In this document: piece after piece, positions 1 through 5,622 of the stretch
How positions within the stretch are numbered: the first letter of the stretch is position 1
Layout of the letters: every line of letters starts with the position of its first letter
NCBI GenBank assembly: GCA_029865515.1
Contig: JAOUGQ010000205.1
Location: 1-5,622, forward strand
Length of the DNA: 5,622 nt
Origin: Nitrospirota bacterium
GTDB taxonomy: Bacteria > Nitrospirota > Nitrospiria > Nitrospirales > UBA8639
Direction of reading: 5' to 3'
The notes under the pieces: generated by a model
What the model was told of the DNA's origin: nothing
The model's database searches: none
Seen by the model: only the letters and a program-made list of their open reading frames with translations
Position numbers and translations under genes: made by a program

Positions 1-1877
1 GTTCCATAGCTGCCGGCTTTGCCTTTTTGACCTTCTCCCAGGGCCAGGTGGTCAAACAACACTTCTCCCAGTTGTTTGGGGGAACCGACATTGAAGGTTT
101 TGCCCGCCAGTCGATGAATCTGGTGTTCCAGATCCTGGAGGCGGCGAGAAAAATCCTGGCTGACCTGTCTGAGTTGTGACACATCGACTTTGATGCCGGT
201 CTGCTCCATGGTTGCCAGCACGGGAATCAAGTGACGCTCGAGCGTTTCGTATACGGTGGTCATGTGTTCACTGATGAGACGGGGCTTGAGGACCTGATGC
301 AGTCGCAGGGTCACATCGGCATCTTCCGCGGCGTATTCCAGCGCTTTGTCCAGGGGAACTTGATCGAAAGTAACCTGGGATTTTCCGCTGCCCGTGACGT
401 CTTTGAATTTGATCGTGGTATGGCCCAAAAACCGTTCCGCTAGTTCGTCCATGCCATGTCCATGCATGCCCCCTTCTAATACGTATGAGAGCAGCATGGT
501 ATCGTCAATCGGAGAAACGTCGAGGCCATACCGGCGAAGAACGACGATGTCGTATTTAATATTGTGCCCGATTTTGAGCACACCGGGGTCGTTCAATAGT
601 GGTTTCAGGATGTCGAGGGCTCGTTGGAGTGGAATTTGTGCCGGGGTTTCCGGCAAGGAGGCGGACGTGTCGTGCGATAACAAATCCAGATGGGAAGTGG
701 ATCCTGGTGCCACATGACCGACAGGCACATAACACGCATGGCCGGGTTCGAGGCTCAAGGAGATACCGACCAACTCAGCCCGGGTTTGATCGAGAGATGT
801 GGTTTCCGTGTCTACGGCAACAATCCCACGACGAGTGGCCTCATTTACCCAACCCTGAAGCGCCGACACGGTCTGGACTAATTCGTAGTGGGTTTTGATG
901 GGCAGCGTCTTTTTTTCCGGCTCTTTGGTTTCCTGTCTTTGGGTTGCTGGTTGTGTAGGGAGTGTGGGGCTGGGACCCTGGTCACCCTGTACGCGGCTTT
1001 GAATACGAGCCAGAATCGATTTAAAGCCTTGTTCATTGAGAAATTTTGTTAATAATTCCATATTGGGCTGTCGTCGCTCCAATTGTTCCAAGGGGATCGC
1101 CAGTGGCACATCGGAGCGAAGCTGGACCAATTCACGCGAGAGGCGGGCCTTATCGGCATGTTCAATGAGACTTTCGCGCCGCTTGTGCTGCTTAATTTCG
1201 GAGGCGCGTGCCAGGAGCGTGTCCAGGTCTCCATATTCCTGGATGAGTTGGGCGGCTGTTTTCACCCCGATGCCTGGAACGCCGGGCACATTGTCCGTCG
1301 AATCTCCCGCCAAAGCTTGGACATCCACAACTTTCTCGGGGGGAACGCCGAATTTTTCATGAACTTGCTCGGGGCCGATTCGACGGTTTTTGAGGGAATC
1401 GAACATGCTGACCTGGTCCGATACCAACTGCATGAGATCTTTGTCCGAGGACACAATGGTCACGTCCGCGCCGGCTTCCAACGCTTCCTTGGTGTACGTG
1501 GCGATCAGATCGTCAGCCTCGAATCCGTTTAACTCAATGCAATCCAAATTAAAGGCACGGGTCGCCTCCCGGACGAGAGGGAATTGGGGCACCAACTCCT
1601 CAGGTGGTTCACTGCGGTTGGCCTTATAGCTGGGGGCCAGATCGTTTCGAAAGGTTTTGCGCGCGGAGTCAAAAATGATGGCGATATGGTCCGGCTGCAT
1701 ATCGTCCAACAGTTTCATCAACATTGTGATGAATCCATAGACGGCGTTGACGGGGGTGCCATCCGGGCGGGTGAGGATCTGGATGGCATGAAATGCCCGG
1801 AAAATGAAGCCTGAGGCGTCGACTAATACGACATGCCGAATCGGGAGAGCGGAAGATTGTTCACTCACGGCGTTCAC
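1..1877 (-). CDS. polA: DNA polymerase I, N-terminal 625 residues (3' end outside window)
   Basis: PolA fills gaps, removes RNA primers from Okazaki fragments and acts in excision repair in the cytoplasm. I translated the minus strand by hand and it stays open to the left edge. The 5'-3' exonuclease (FEN-like) domain spans about residues 15-290, with D20 in VDASG, the TFRND/YKANR segment near 75-88, GFEADDL at 118-124, SSDKD at 143-147 and GDSTDNVPGVPGIG at 191-204. A Pro/Gln/Lys/Glu-rich linker follows at about 298-326. The 3'-5' proofreading domain has all three exo motifs: D356/E358 in DTETTSLD, D443 in GHNIKYD, and Y515/D519 in YAAEDAD. The polymerase domain begins near 540 (MEQTGIKVD, then FNVGSPKQL), and its catalytic motifs A, B and C lie off-window. 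Family members with proofreading run about 900-1000 residues, so roughly a third is missing. The GTG start at 1877 is preferred because AAGAGG lies 10 nt upstream; a second in-frame GTG at 1868 is farther from it. Identification is secure. Confidence 0.97.
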   Translation of the reverse strand, partial: MNAVSEQSSALPIRHVVLVDASGFIFRAFHAIQILTRPDGTPVNAVYGFITMLMKLLDDMQPDHIAIIFDSARKTFRNDLAPSYKANRSEPPEELVPQFPLVREATRAFNLDCIELNGFEADDLIATYTKEALEAGADVTIVSSDKDLMQLVSDQVSMFDSLKNRRIGPEQVHEKFGVPPEKVVDVQALAGDSTDNVPGVPGIGVKTAAQLIQEYGDLDTLLARASEIKQHKRRESLIEHADKARLSRELVQLRSDVPLAIPLEQLERRQPNMELLTKFLNEQGFKSILARIQSRVQGDQGPSPTLPTQPATQRQETKEPEKKTLPIKTHYELVQTVSALQGWVNEATRRGIVAVDTETTSLDQTRAELVGISLSLEPGHACYVPVGHVAPGSTSHLDLLSHDTSASLPETPAQIPLQRALDILKPLLNDPGVLKIGHNIKYDIVVLRRYGLDVSPIDDTMLLSYVLEGGMHGHGMDELAERFLGHTTIKFKDVTGSGKSQVTFDQVPLDKALEYAAEDADVTLRLHQVLKPRLISEHMTTVYETLERHLIPVLATMEQTGIKVDVSQLRQVSQDFSRRLQDLEHQIHRLAGKTFNVGSPKQLGEVLFDHLALGEGQKGKAGSYG

Positions 1878-1887
1878 GAGAAAATTT

Positions 1888-1893
1888 CCTCTT
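1888..1893 (-). promoter_or_regulatory. Ribosome binding site of polA
   Basis: AAGAGG on the minus strand ends 10 nt before the GTG at 1877. It is the only purine-rich Shine-Dalgarno match nearby and favours this GTG over the next in-frame GTG three codons later, which would sit 19 nt away. Confidence 0.6.
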
Positions 1894-1915
1894 GTGTGTT
1901 TAATTTGGAGCATTG

Positions 1916-1944
1916 AAGATACCTGATAGCCATGGATGTGTCGA
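1916..1944 (-). promoter_or_regulatory. Candidate sigma-70-type promoter for polA
   Basis: On the minus strand, TCGACA (1944-1939, 5 of 6 to the -35 consensus) is followed after exactly 17 bp by TATCTT (1921-1916, 4 of 6 to the -10 consensus). Transcription would begin near 1909 and give a leader of about 30 nt that contains the polA ribosome site. Position and spacing are good, but box matches of this quality also arise by chance. Confidence 0.4.
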
Positions 1945-1985
1945 TATCTCAGGATGATTGGCCCACAGAGAGGAATGGGGCATGG

Positions 1986-1991
1986 TAAAAT
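1986..1991 (+). promoter_or_regulatory. Candidate -10 box for the AsmA-family gene
   Basis: TAAAAT on the plus strand matches the TATAAT consensus at 5 of 6 positions. It would place a transcript start about 30 nt before the GTG at 2030. No convincing -35 box lies 16-18 bp upstream; the nearest TTG-like hexamer, TTGGCC at 1958-1963, is 22 bp away. The call is therefore weak. Confidence 0.25.
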
Positions 1992-2014
1992 GATCGATCT
2001 CCTTGTTTGATTGT

Positions 2015-2020
2015 AGAAAG
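2015..2020 (+). promoter_or_regulatory. Weak ribosome binding site of the AsmA-family gene
   Basis: AGAAAG lies 9 nt before the GTG at 2030 and matches AGGAGG at 4 of 6 positions. It decides the start weakly: the competing in-frame TTG at 2003 is preceded by a pyrimidine-rich run with no Shine-Dalgarno match. Confidence 0.4.
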
Positions 2021-2029
2021 AACACAACT

Positions 2030-3892
2030 GTGAAGAGGAACATCATCGTGGGTGTCGTCATTGTCATCGGCCTTTGTCTCGTCGTCATTCTCCTCCTGCC
2101 GGTTTTGTTGGATTTGAATCGGTATCGGGATCGGTATTTGCCCCTTCTGGAACAGGCACTTCATCGACCAGTTGATGTTCAGGATGTCCGATTAACCATC
2201 TTCCCCACACTAGGAGTTCGGTTGCGGGACATCACGATTGCCGATGATCAGGCGTTCAGTCCCACTCCTTTTGTCACGATTCCGTCCGCCGAAGTGGTGA
2301 TTCAGTGGAAGCCACTGTTGTCCAGGCGTATTCAGGTGGAACATGTTGTTATTCAGAATCCGATCGTGCGTGTCATTCGCACGCAGGATGGTATGTTAAA
2401 TACCGCCACCATCGGAAAGGATCCCTCTCTTCAGCCACCCGGGAAAGGGGCTTCTGGAACGGAAGGGTCCCTCAAGCCCTTGTTGGGAGTGTTTGCAGTG
2501 GAACGTTTCTCCATGACCGGAGGAATCTTGCAGTATGAGGATCGTTCCCAAGAACACTCCCGTTCCTACCAGCTTGATAATCTGGCATTCGTGACCAATT
2601 CCGTACAAATTGGACAGACGGCAAGTATTCAAGTCCAGGGTATGGTTATGCCCTATCGACTCTCCTTGGAGATGAACGGGCGATTTGGCCCCCTTCAGTC
2701 AAACTTGGATGTTCCTGTGATCGATGTGGTGGGCAGGTTAGGAAAGGTAGAGGCAACTGCACAGGGCAAGGTAATGGATGGGAGGCTTGAGCTGGACGTG
2801 CAGATACCAAACGTGTCGATAGATGATATTCCCGTGGATCTGGGGTTGGTCAAGCCGGTGGCATTGAAACAGATTCAGGCGCATCTGATGGCACCGCTTT
2901 TCCCCAACCAGCGATTGGCCCAGTCCTCGGGAGTGAGGATCGATCCTCTTACCCTGGATCTCCAATTGGGCGGGTCTACCATTCATCTTTCAGGCAAGGG
3001 CACGCCTTCACGTTTTGATCTGTCTGGTGAGTCTCCTGCCGTGTTCTCTCAGGATTTTCCTCTGGCTCTTTCTGTTCAACGCCCATTTTCCTTGGAGTCG
3101 ATCCGTTTTGAGGCCGTGATCCAAGGGGCCCGGGTGGATCTGATGTCCCTCAATGCCAACGCTTTCAAGGGAAGTGTTAAGGCGCATGGGAAATGGGATG
3201 GGACACTTTCCGCCCCCATGTTCTCACTCCAGGGAAATTTCAAGCATTTTGCCGTTGAGCCAATTCTGCAAACCGTTCGTTCTTCTTCACTCAGCTTGAC
3301 GGGGACGGGAGAATTGAACTGGAGCATTGCGGCGTCTTGGCCGACGTCTTGGCGGTCCAAGGTGAACGGACCATTCCGATTGAGGATTCAGAATGGGCAG
3401 TTGATCGGGTTTGATCTTGTGCAGGCAATGGAAGAGGCCCTTCAGTTACCGGGTCTCCTGGGAGAAACCACCGGGTCCACAAAATTTTCTCTGATCGACA
3501 CTCAAGCGGATCTGGAAGAGACGGGCCTGGCTATTCGGCAGTTGACGCTGGATGCACCGGATTTCTCGCTTCTAGGGGCAGGACACATCGGGTTCAATCG
3601 TTCGTTGACACTCCAAGGGAACCTTGCCGTCTCACCGGCCCTAGGCGACCGGATTATTCAACGGTTTCCGATGGCAAAAATAGCGCGTCAACAGGGAAGG
3701 TTGGTGCTGCCTTTTCAGGTGCTGGGGACCGTTCAGGAACCGGTCCTGCAATTGGATACGAAATCCTTTGGGGATCAGGTAAAAAAGAACGTGGAGCATC
3801 GGCTGGAGAAAGCCTTGCAGGGCGATGAACAGGAATTACAGCAGCTCTTGAAAGACGGAGAGGAATTGCTGAGACAGTTGTTCGGAAAATAG
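2030..3892 (+). CDS. AsmA family protein, inner-membrane-anchored periplasmic protein
   Basis: This complete 620-residue protein is close to the roughly 617 residues of E. coli AsmA. Residues 1-4 are MKRN and residues 5-27 form one strongly hydrophobic segment, a signal anchor that places the rest in the periplasm. The segment DLNRYRDRYLPLLEQALHRP (28-47), followed by VRLTIFPTLGVRLRDITIADD, is the characteristic AsmA N-terminal signature. The middle has alternating beta-strand-like sequence with no catalytic motif. About residues 400-585 resemble the AsmA-like C-terminal domain (NGQLIGFDLVQAMEEAL, then a LTLDAPDFSLLGAG stretch). The last 35 residues are charged and helical, possibly coiled coil. 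AsmA-like proteins are associated with outer-membrane biogenesis and, for larger relatives, phospholipid transfer between membranes; that role here is inferred from family. The GTG at 2030 is chosen because AGAAAG lies 9 nt upstream and it gives a normal signal anchor. A TTG at 2003 would add nine polar residues and has no ribosome site. The gene is divergent from polA and stands alone. Confidence 0.88.
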   Translation: MKRNIIVGVVIVIGLCLVVILLLPVLLDLNRYRDRYLPLLEQALHRPVDVQDVRLTIFPTLGVRLRDITIADDQAFSPTPFVTIPSAEVVIQWKPLLSRRIQVEHVVIQNPIVRVIRTQDGMLNTATIGKDPSLQPPGKGASGTEGSLKPLLGVFAVERFSMTGGILQYEDRSQEHSRSYQLDNLAFVTNSVQIGQTASIQVQGMVMPYRLSLEMNGRFGPLQSNLDVPVIDVVGRLGKVEATAQGKVMDGRLELDVQIPNVSIDDIPVDLGLVKPVALKQIQAHLMAPLFPNQRLAQSSGVRIDPLTLDLQLGGSTIHLSGKGTPSRFDLSGESPAVFSQDFPLALSVQRPFSLESIRFEAVIQGARVDLMSLNANAFKGSVKAHGKWDGTLSAPMFSLQGNFKHFAVEPILQTVRSSSLSLTGTGELNWSIAASWPTSWRSKVNGPFRLRIQNGQLIGFDLVQAMEEALQLPGLLGETTGSTKFSLIDTQADLEETGLAIRQLTLDAPDFSLLGAGHIGFNRSLTLQGNLAVSPALGDRIIQRFPMAKIARQQGRLVLPFQVLGTVQEPVLQLDTKSFGDQVKKNVEHRLEKALQGDEQELQQLLKDGEELLRQLFGK

Positions 3893-3970
3893 AAATACGG
3901 GGTAATGCTGCCGGGGGTCGTTATGATTCCTTCATCCGTGTCTCAAGGTGGAGGGGGAATTCTGCCTGAC

Positions 3971-4375
3971 TTATTTAGGTAATAATGCATGAGGTTGTGG
4001 TGAAGCGGATGAAGGGCAGAGTTGAGCCACCATGGACCGCAATTCACCAAAATCATACGGCTTTTCAATAATGGCGTAGGCTCCTAAGCGGGTGGCCTTC
4101 TCGCGGATTTCATCGCTGATAAACCCTGTCACCATAATCACCGGGACAGCAGGATTTTGTGAAATGTGCCGAAACCGGTTCAAAAACTCCATACCGGTCA
4201 TGCCGGGCATGACATTATCAAGGATTATGACATCAAAGGGCTGTGATTCAAGAAGAGACAACCCCCTGGCCCCATCTTCTGCTTCCGTGCAATGGCATCC
4301 ATCATATTCCAGGACCATCCGGAGCAATCCGCGACTCATTTCATCATCATCAATAATCAGTGTGTTTTTGGACAT
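3971..4375 (-). CDS. Stand-alone response regulator receiver (CheY-like) protein
   Basis: This 134-residue protein consists of one receiver domain and almost nothing else. In two-component signalling such a domain takes a phosphoryl group from a histidine kinase or phosphotransfer protein in the cytoplasm. All core residues are visible: the acidic pair D10/D11 in LIIDDDE, phospho-acceptor D53 in VIILDNVMPGMTG, T83 in VMVTG, and K105 in IIEKP. After the domain (about residue 120) there is only a short Ser/Pro-rich tail, so there is no DNA-binding or enzymatic output domain. It must act through protein contact, as a phosphorelay intermediate, or on a partner coded elsewhere. No kinase gene is adjacent in the window. 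The ATG at 4375 is chosen because GAGGAG lies 6 nt upstream and the first beta strand starts at once. In-frame starts at 4399 and 4426 would add 8 or 17 residues not needed by the fold. The gene is convergent with the AsmA gene, 78 bp away. Confidence 0.92.
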   Translation of the reverse strand: MSKNTLIIDDDEMSRGLLRMVLEYDGCHCTEAEDGARGLSLLESQPFDVIILDNVMPGMTGMEFLNRFRHISQNPAVPVIMVTGFISDEIREKATRLGAYAIIEKPYDFGELRSMVAQLCPSSASPQPHALLPK

Positions 4376-4381
4376 CAGGAT

Positions 4382-4387
4382 CTCCTC
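4382..4387 (-). promoter_or_regulatory. Ribosome binding site of the receiver gene
   Basis: GAGGAG on the minus strand ends 6 nt before the ATG at 4375, a strong match at good spacing that fixes the start. A second AGGAGG at 4417-4412 lies 12 nt before an in-frame ATG at 4399, which is the only serious alternative. Confidence 0.65.
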
Positions 4388-4835
4388 GTTTTGATACATG
4401 ACTGAATCCACCCTCCTGGTGAACATAGCCGAATGAATATCAGCTCAACTTTGGCGGAATCAACCAAGGGATGGTTCCTCATGACCACCCAGCGGTTGTG
4501 CGCACTCCGTGTGTTTGTTAAGGGAATCATTTTAGCTTGCGCTAGAAGACTAGAAGAGTGGTGTGCCTTTGAAGATGAAACGTAATGCCCTTTCCAATTA
4601 AAGAACATTCCTCCAAAGATTCCGAGCCTGTGACACAGATGGCAAGAATAATTTCCATGGCTTCCCTCTTATGCTTCCTACTTGCCTTACATAAATAAAG
4701 CAAAGAATGTACCCAAACAACGAGTGAGAATTCTTTCAAGGGGATGGTGATTATAACTTATTGAAATATATATGAATGGAGAACTAATTCTTCATGATCA
4801 GTTTGGTAATTTTTCAAATAGACACAGGGTGAGAG

Positions 4836-4857
4836 TCCACATTGTGGAGCATTTTTT
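4836..4857 (+). terminator. Terminator-like hairpin with T tract
   Basis: TCCAC and GTGGA form a 5-bp stem around a three-base loop (4836-4848). Four bases later, on the plus strand, comes a run of six T (4852-4857). That is the layout of a small rho-independent terminator reading rightward. No plus-strand gene lies just upstream, so it would end either an unannotated short transcript or read-through. For the minus-strand permease gene the T tract is on the wrong side. The stem is short, so this may be chance. Confidence 0.3.
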
Positions 4858-4867
4858 ATTCTACGGC

Positions 4868-4880
4868 ATACAGTCTGTAT
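4868..4880. repeat. 13-bp inverted repeat, possible operator
   Basis: ATACAG, one central T, then CTGTAT gives perfect 6-bp arms. It lies about 40 bp downstream of the permease stop and 20 bp from the terminator-like hairpin. Its size suits a dimeric regulator site, but no regulated start is close on either strand, so its role is unknown. Confidence 0.3.
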
Positions 4881-4920
4881 CTCATTGGATAACATCGGGG
4901 AGAGACTTAAGCTCGGGAAA

Positions 4921-5622
4921 CTATTCTTGACGGAGGACGGACAAAGGAGGGAAGCCAAGTAACCGGTAGGTACCGAGGAAGCCGGTCATAAGGGTCAGGA
5001 CAACCGTCAGAAGCAAACCTGTGACCAATAAGATCGGGTCAAACGTCCAGGTCAGGTCAAAAAAGAGGTGCAATATGGAAAAGGAGAGGAGACACCCCAG
5101 GACAAGTCCCACAAGACCCGCAAGCGCCCCAATCAGACCGAATTCCATTCCGAGTGAAAACAGGAGTAGGCTGCGACTCCCTCCCAGGGCTTTCAAAATC
5201 GCCAACTCATGTAGGCGACGGTACCGGTTGATAGAAATCGCTGCAATCATGACCACGGCTCCCGTCATAAGACATAACAGTGCCATTGCCTGAATGCCCA
5301 TGGCCAACTGCCGAAAAATCCTGGCAATATTATCCAGCACGTCTCCCACATTAATAGCCGTCACATTGGGCATGGCTGCCACAATGGCTTGTTGAAGAGG
5401 GACTTCGAGGGGTTTCGGAACTCTGGTCGTGGCGATGTAGGTTAAGGGGGCATCATCAAGAGAGCCAGGCTCGACAATCATAAAAAAGTTCATGGAAAAA
5501 CTGCTCCAGTCTACCTGTCGAAGGCTGCTGACACGAGCTTCAAATGGAACCCCTTGAATATCCAACATCAGCGTTGATCCCAGCGTCAGTCCCAGGTTTT
5601 TTGCAGCTTCATCTTCCACTGA
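4921..5622 (-). CDS. YbbP-type FtsX-family ABC transporter permease, C-terminal 234 residues (5' end outside window)
   Basis: The reading frame is open to the right edge, beginning SVEDEAAKNLGLTLG, so the visible GTG is internal and not a start. The first ~90 visible residues are the periplasmic MacB/FtsX-like domain, and the segment from LDIQGVPFEARVSSLRQVDW to NFFMIVEPG is typical of YbbP-like predicted permeases. Three membrane segments follow, at about 110-131, 152-186 and 196-218, the usual last half of an FtsX domain. Between the first two lies NRYRRLHELAILKALGGSR, the cytoplasmic coupling segment that contacts the ATPase. The protein ends PPLSVLRQE, as is common in this family. Full-length YbbP proteins are about 800 residues, so most of the gene is upstream. 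Such permeases pair with a YbbA/LolD-like ATPase and are thought to act in the envelope by moving or extracting lipid or lipoprotein substrates; the substrate here is unknown. The family call is firm and the subfamily call is likely. Confidence 0.85.
   Translation of the reverse strand, partial: SVEDEAAKNLGLTLGSTLMLDIQGVPFEARVSSLRQVDWSSFSMNFFMIVEPGSLDDAPLTYIATTRVPKPLEVPLQQAIVAAMPNVTAINVGDVLDNIARIFRQLAMGIQAMALLCLMTGAVVMIAAISINRYRRLHELAILKALGGSRSLLLFSLGMEFGLIGALAGLVGLVLGCLLSFSILHLFFDLTWTFDPILLVTGLLLTVVLTLMTGFLGTYRLLGFPPLSVLRQE

Larger units (their letters stand above)
4427..4920. other. Gene-poor intergenic region, about 490 bp
   Basis: This stretch between the receiver gene and the permease gene has no ORF with a recognisable domain and looks richer in A/T than its flanks, especially at 4660-4870. 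It holds several short inverted repeats: GTGCGCAC at 4498-4505, CTGTGACACAG at 4628-4638, TCCACATTGTGGA at 4836-4848 and ATACAGTCTGTAT at 4868-4880. It also holds a tandem 8-bp repeat CTAGAAGA at 4542-4557 and two doubtful small ORFs (4542-4658 minus, 4772-4930 plus). It should contain the promoter of the receiver gene, but I could not find a convincing pair of boxes; the best is TTGAGC, a short 15-bp spacer and TATGTT just upstream of that gene. Confidence 0.6.

Noticed and set aside
1083..1532. A 149-codon plus-strand frame, with several others between 231 and 1814
   Set aside because: All lie antisense to polA, whose minus-strand frame carries a full set of family motifs. The translations show no domain, and they are best explained as mirrors of polA codon bias.
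1949..2164. Minus-strand frames opposite the start of the AsmA-family gene
   Set aside because: The low-complexity IPIPIPIQIQ and TMTTPTMM strings are antisense readings of the repetitive hydrophobic anchor and its flanks.
3893..3970. Search for a bidirectional terminator between the convergent AsmA and receiver genes
   Set aside because: I found no stem with a following T tract on either strand. Termination may be rho-dependent or simply not visible to me.
4639..4656. A sigma-54-like element, TGGCA followed by TTTCC
   Set aside because: The spacing between the two halves is off by one base and the downstream half lacks the required GC.
4772..4930. A 52-codon plus-strand ORF starting MNGELILHDQFG and overlapping the permease stop
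   Set aside because: No ribosome site precedes its ATG (only A/T-rich sequence), no domain is recognisable, and the terminator-like hairpin falls inside it.
4758..4958. A 66-codon minus-strand frame overlapping the permease 3' end
   Set aside because: It overlaps the confident permease frame, its composition is low in family-like features and it has no supporting ribosome site.

Overview
The window reads as an ordinary chromosomal stretch from a diderm (Gram-negative) bacterium. The evidence is an AsmA-family envelope protein, a YbbP/FtsX-type ABC permease and a DNA polymerase I that keeps its proofreading domain. Base composition looks close to balanced. The protein style would fit a Nitrospira-like or proteobacterial genome, but that placement is a weak impression and not a demonstrated identity.

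Layout from left to right. Positions 1-1877 (minus) hold the first 625 codons of polA. The rest of its polymerase domain lies beyond the left edge. A divergent intergenic region of about 150 bp follows, with a plausible polA promoter and a weaker candidate promoter for the next gene. Positions 2030-3892 (plus) encode a complete AsmA-family protein of 620 residues. After a 78-bp convergent gap, 3971-4375 (minus) encodes a 134-residue stand-alone CheY-like receiver protein. A gene-poor, more A/T-rich stretch follows (4376-4920), containing small inverted repeats, a terminator-like hairpin and two very short ORFs of doubtful reality. Positions 4921-5622 (minus) hold the C-terminal 234 codons of a YbbP-type ABC transporter permease, whose start lies beyond the right edge.

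The genes do not form one operon. polA and the AsmA gene are divergent, the AsmA gene and the receiver gene are convergent, and the receiver and permease genes share a strand but are separated by more than 500 bp. Functionally they split into DNA replication and repair (polA), envelope maintenance (AsmA, permease) and signalling (receiver).

I found no mobile element, CRISPR array, tRNA or rRNA, and nothing I can defend as a new biological system. The most open questions are the partner and output of the orphan receiver and the content of the intergenic stretch before it.
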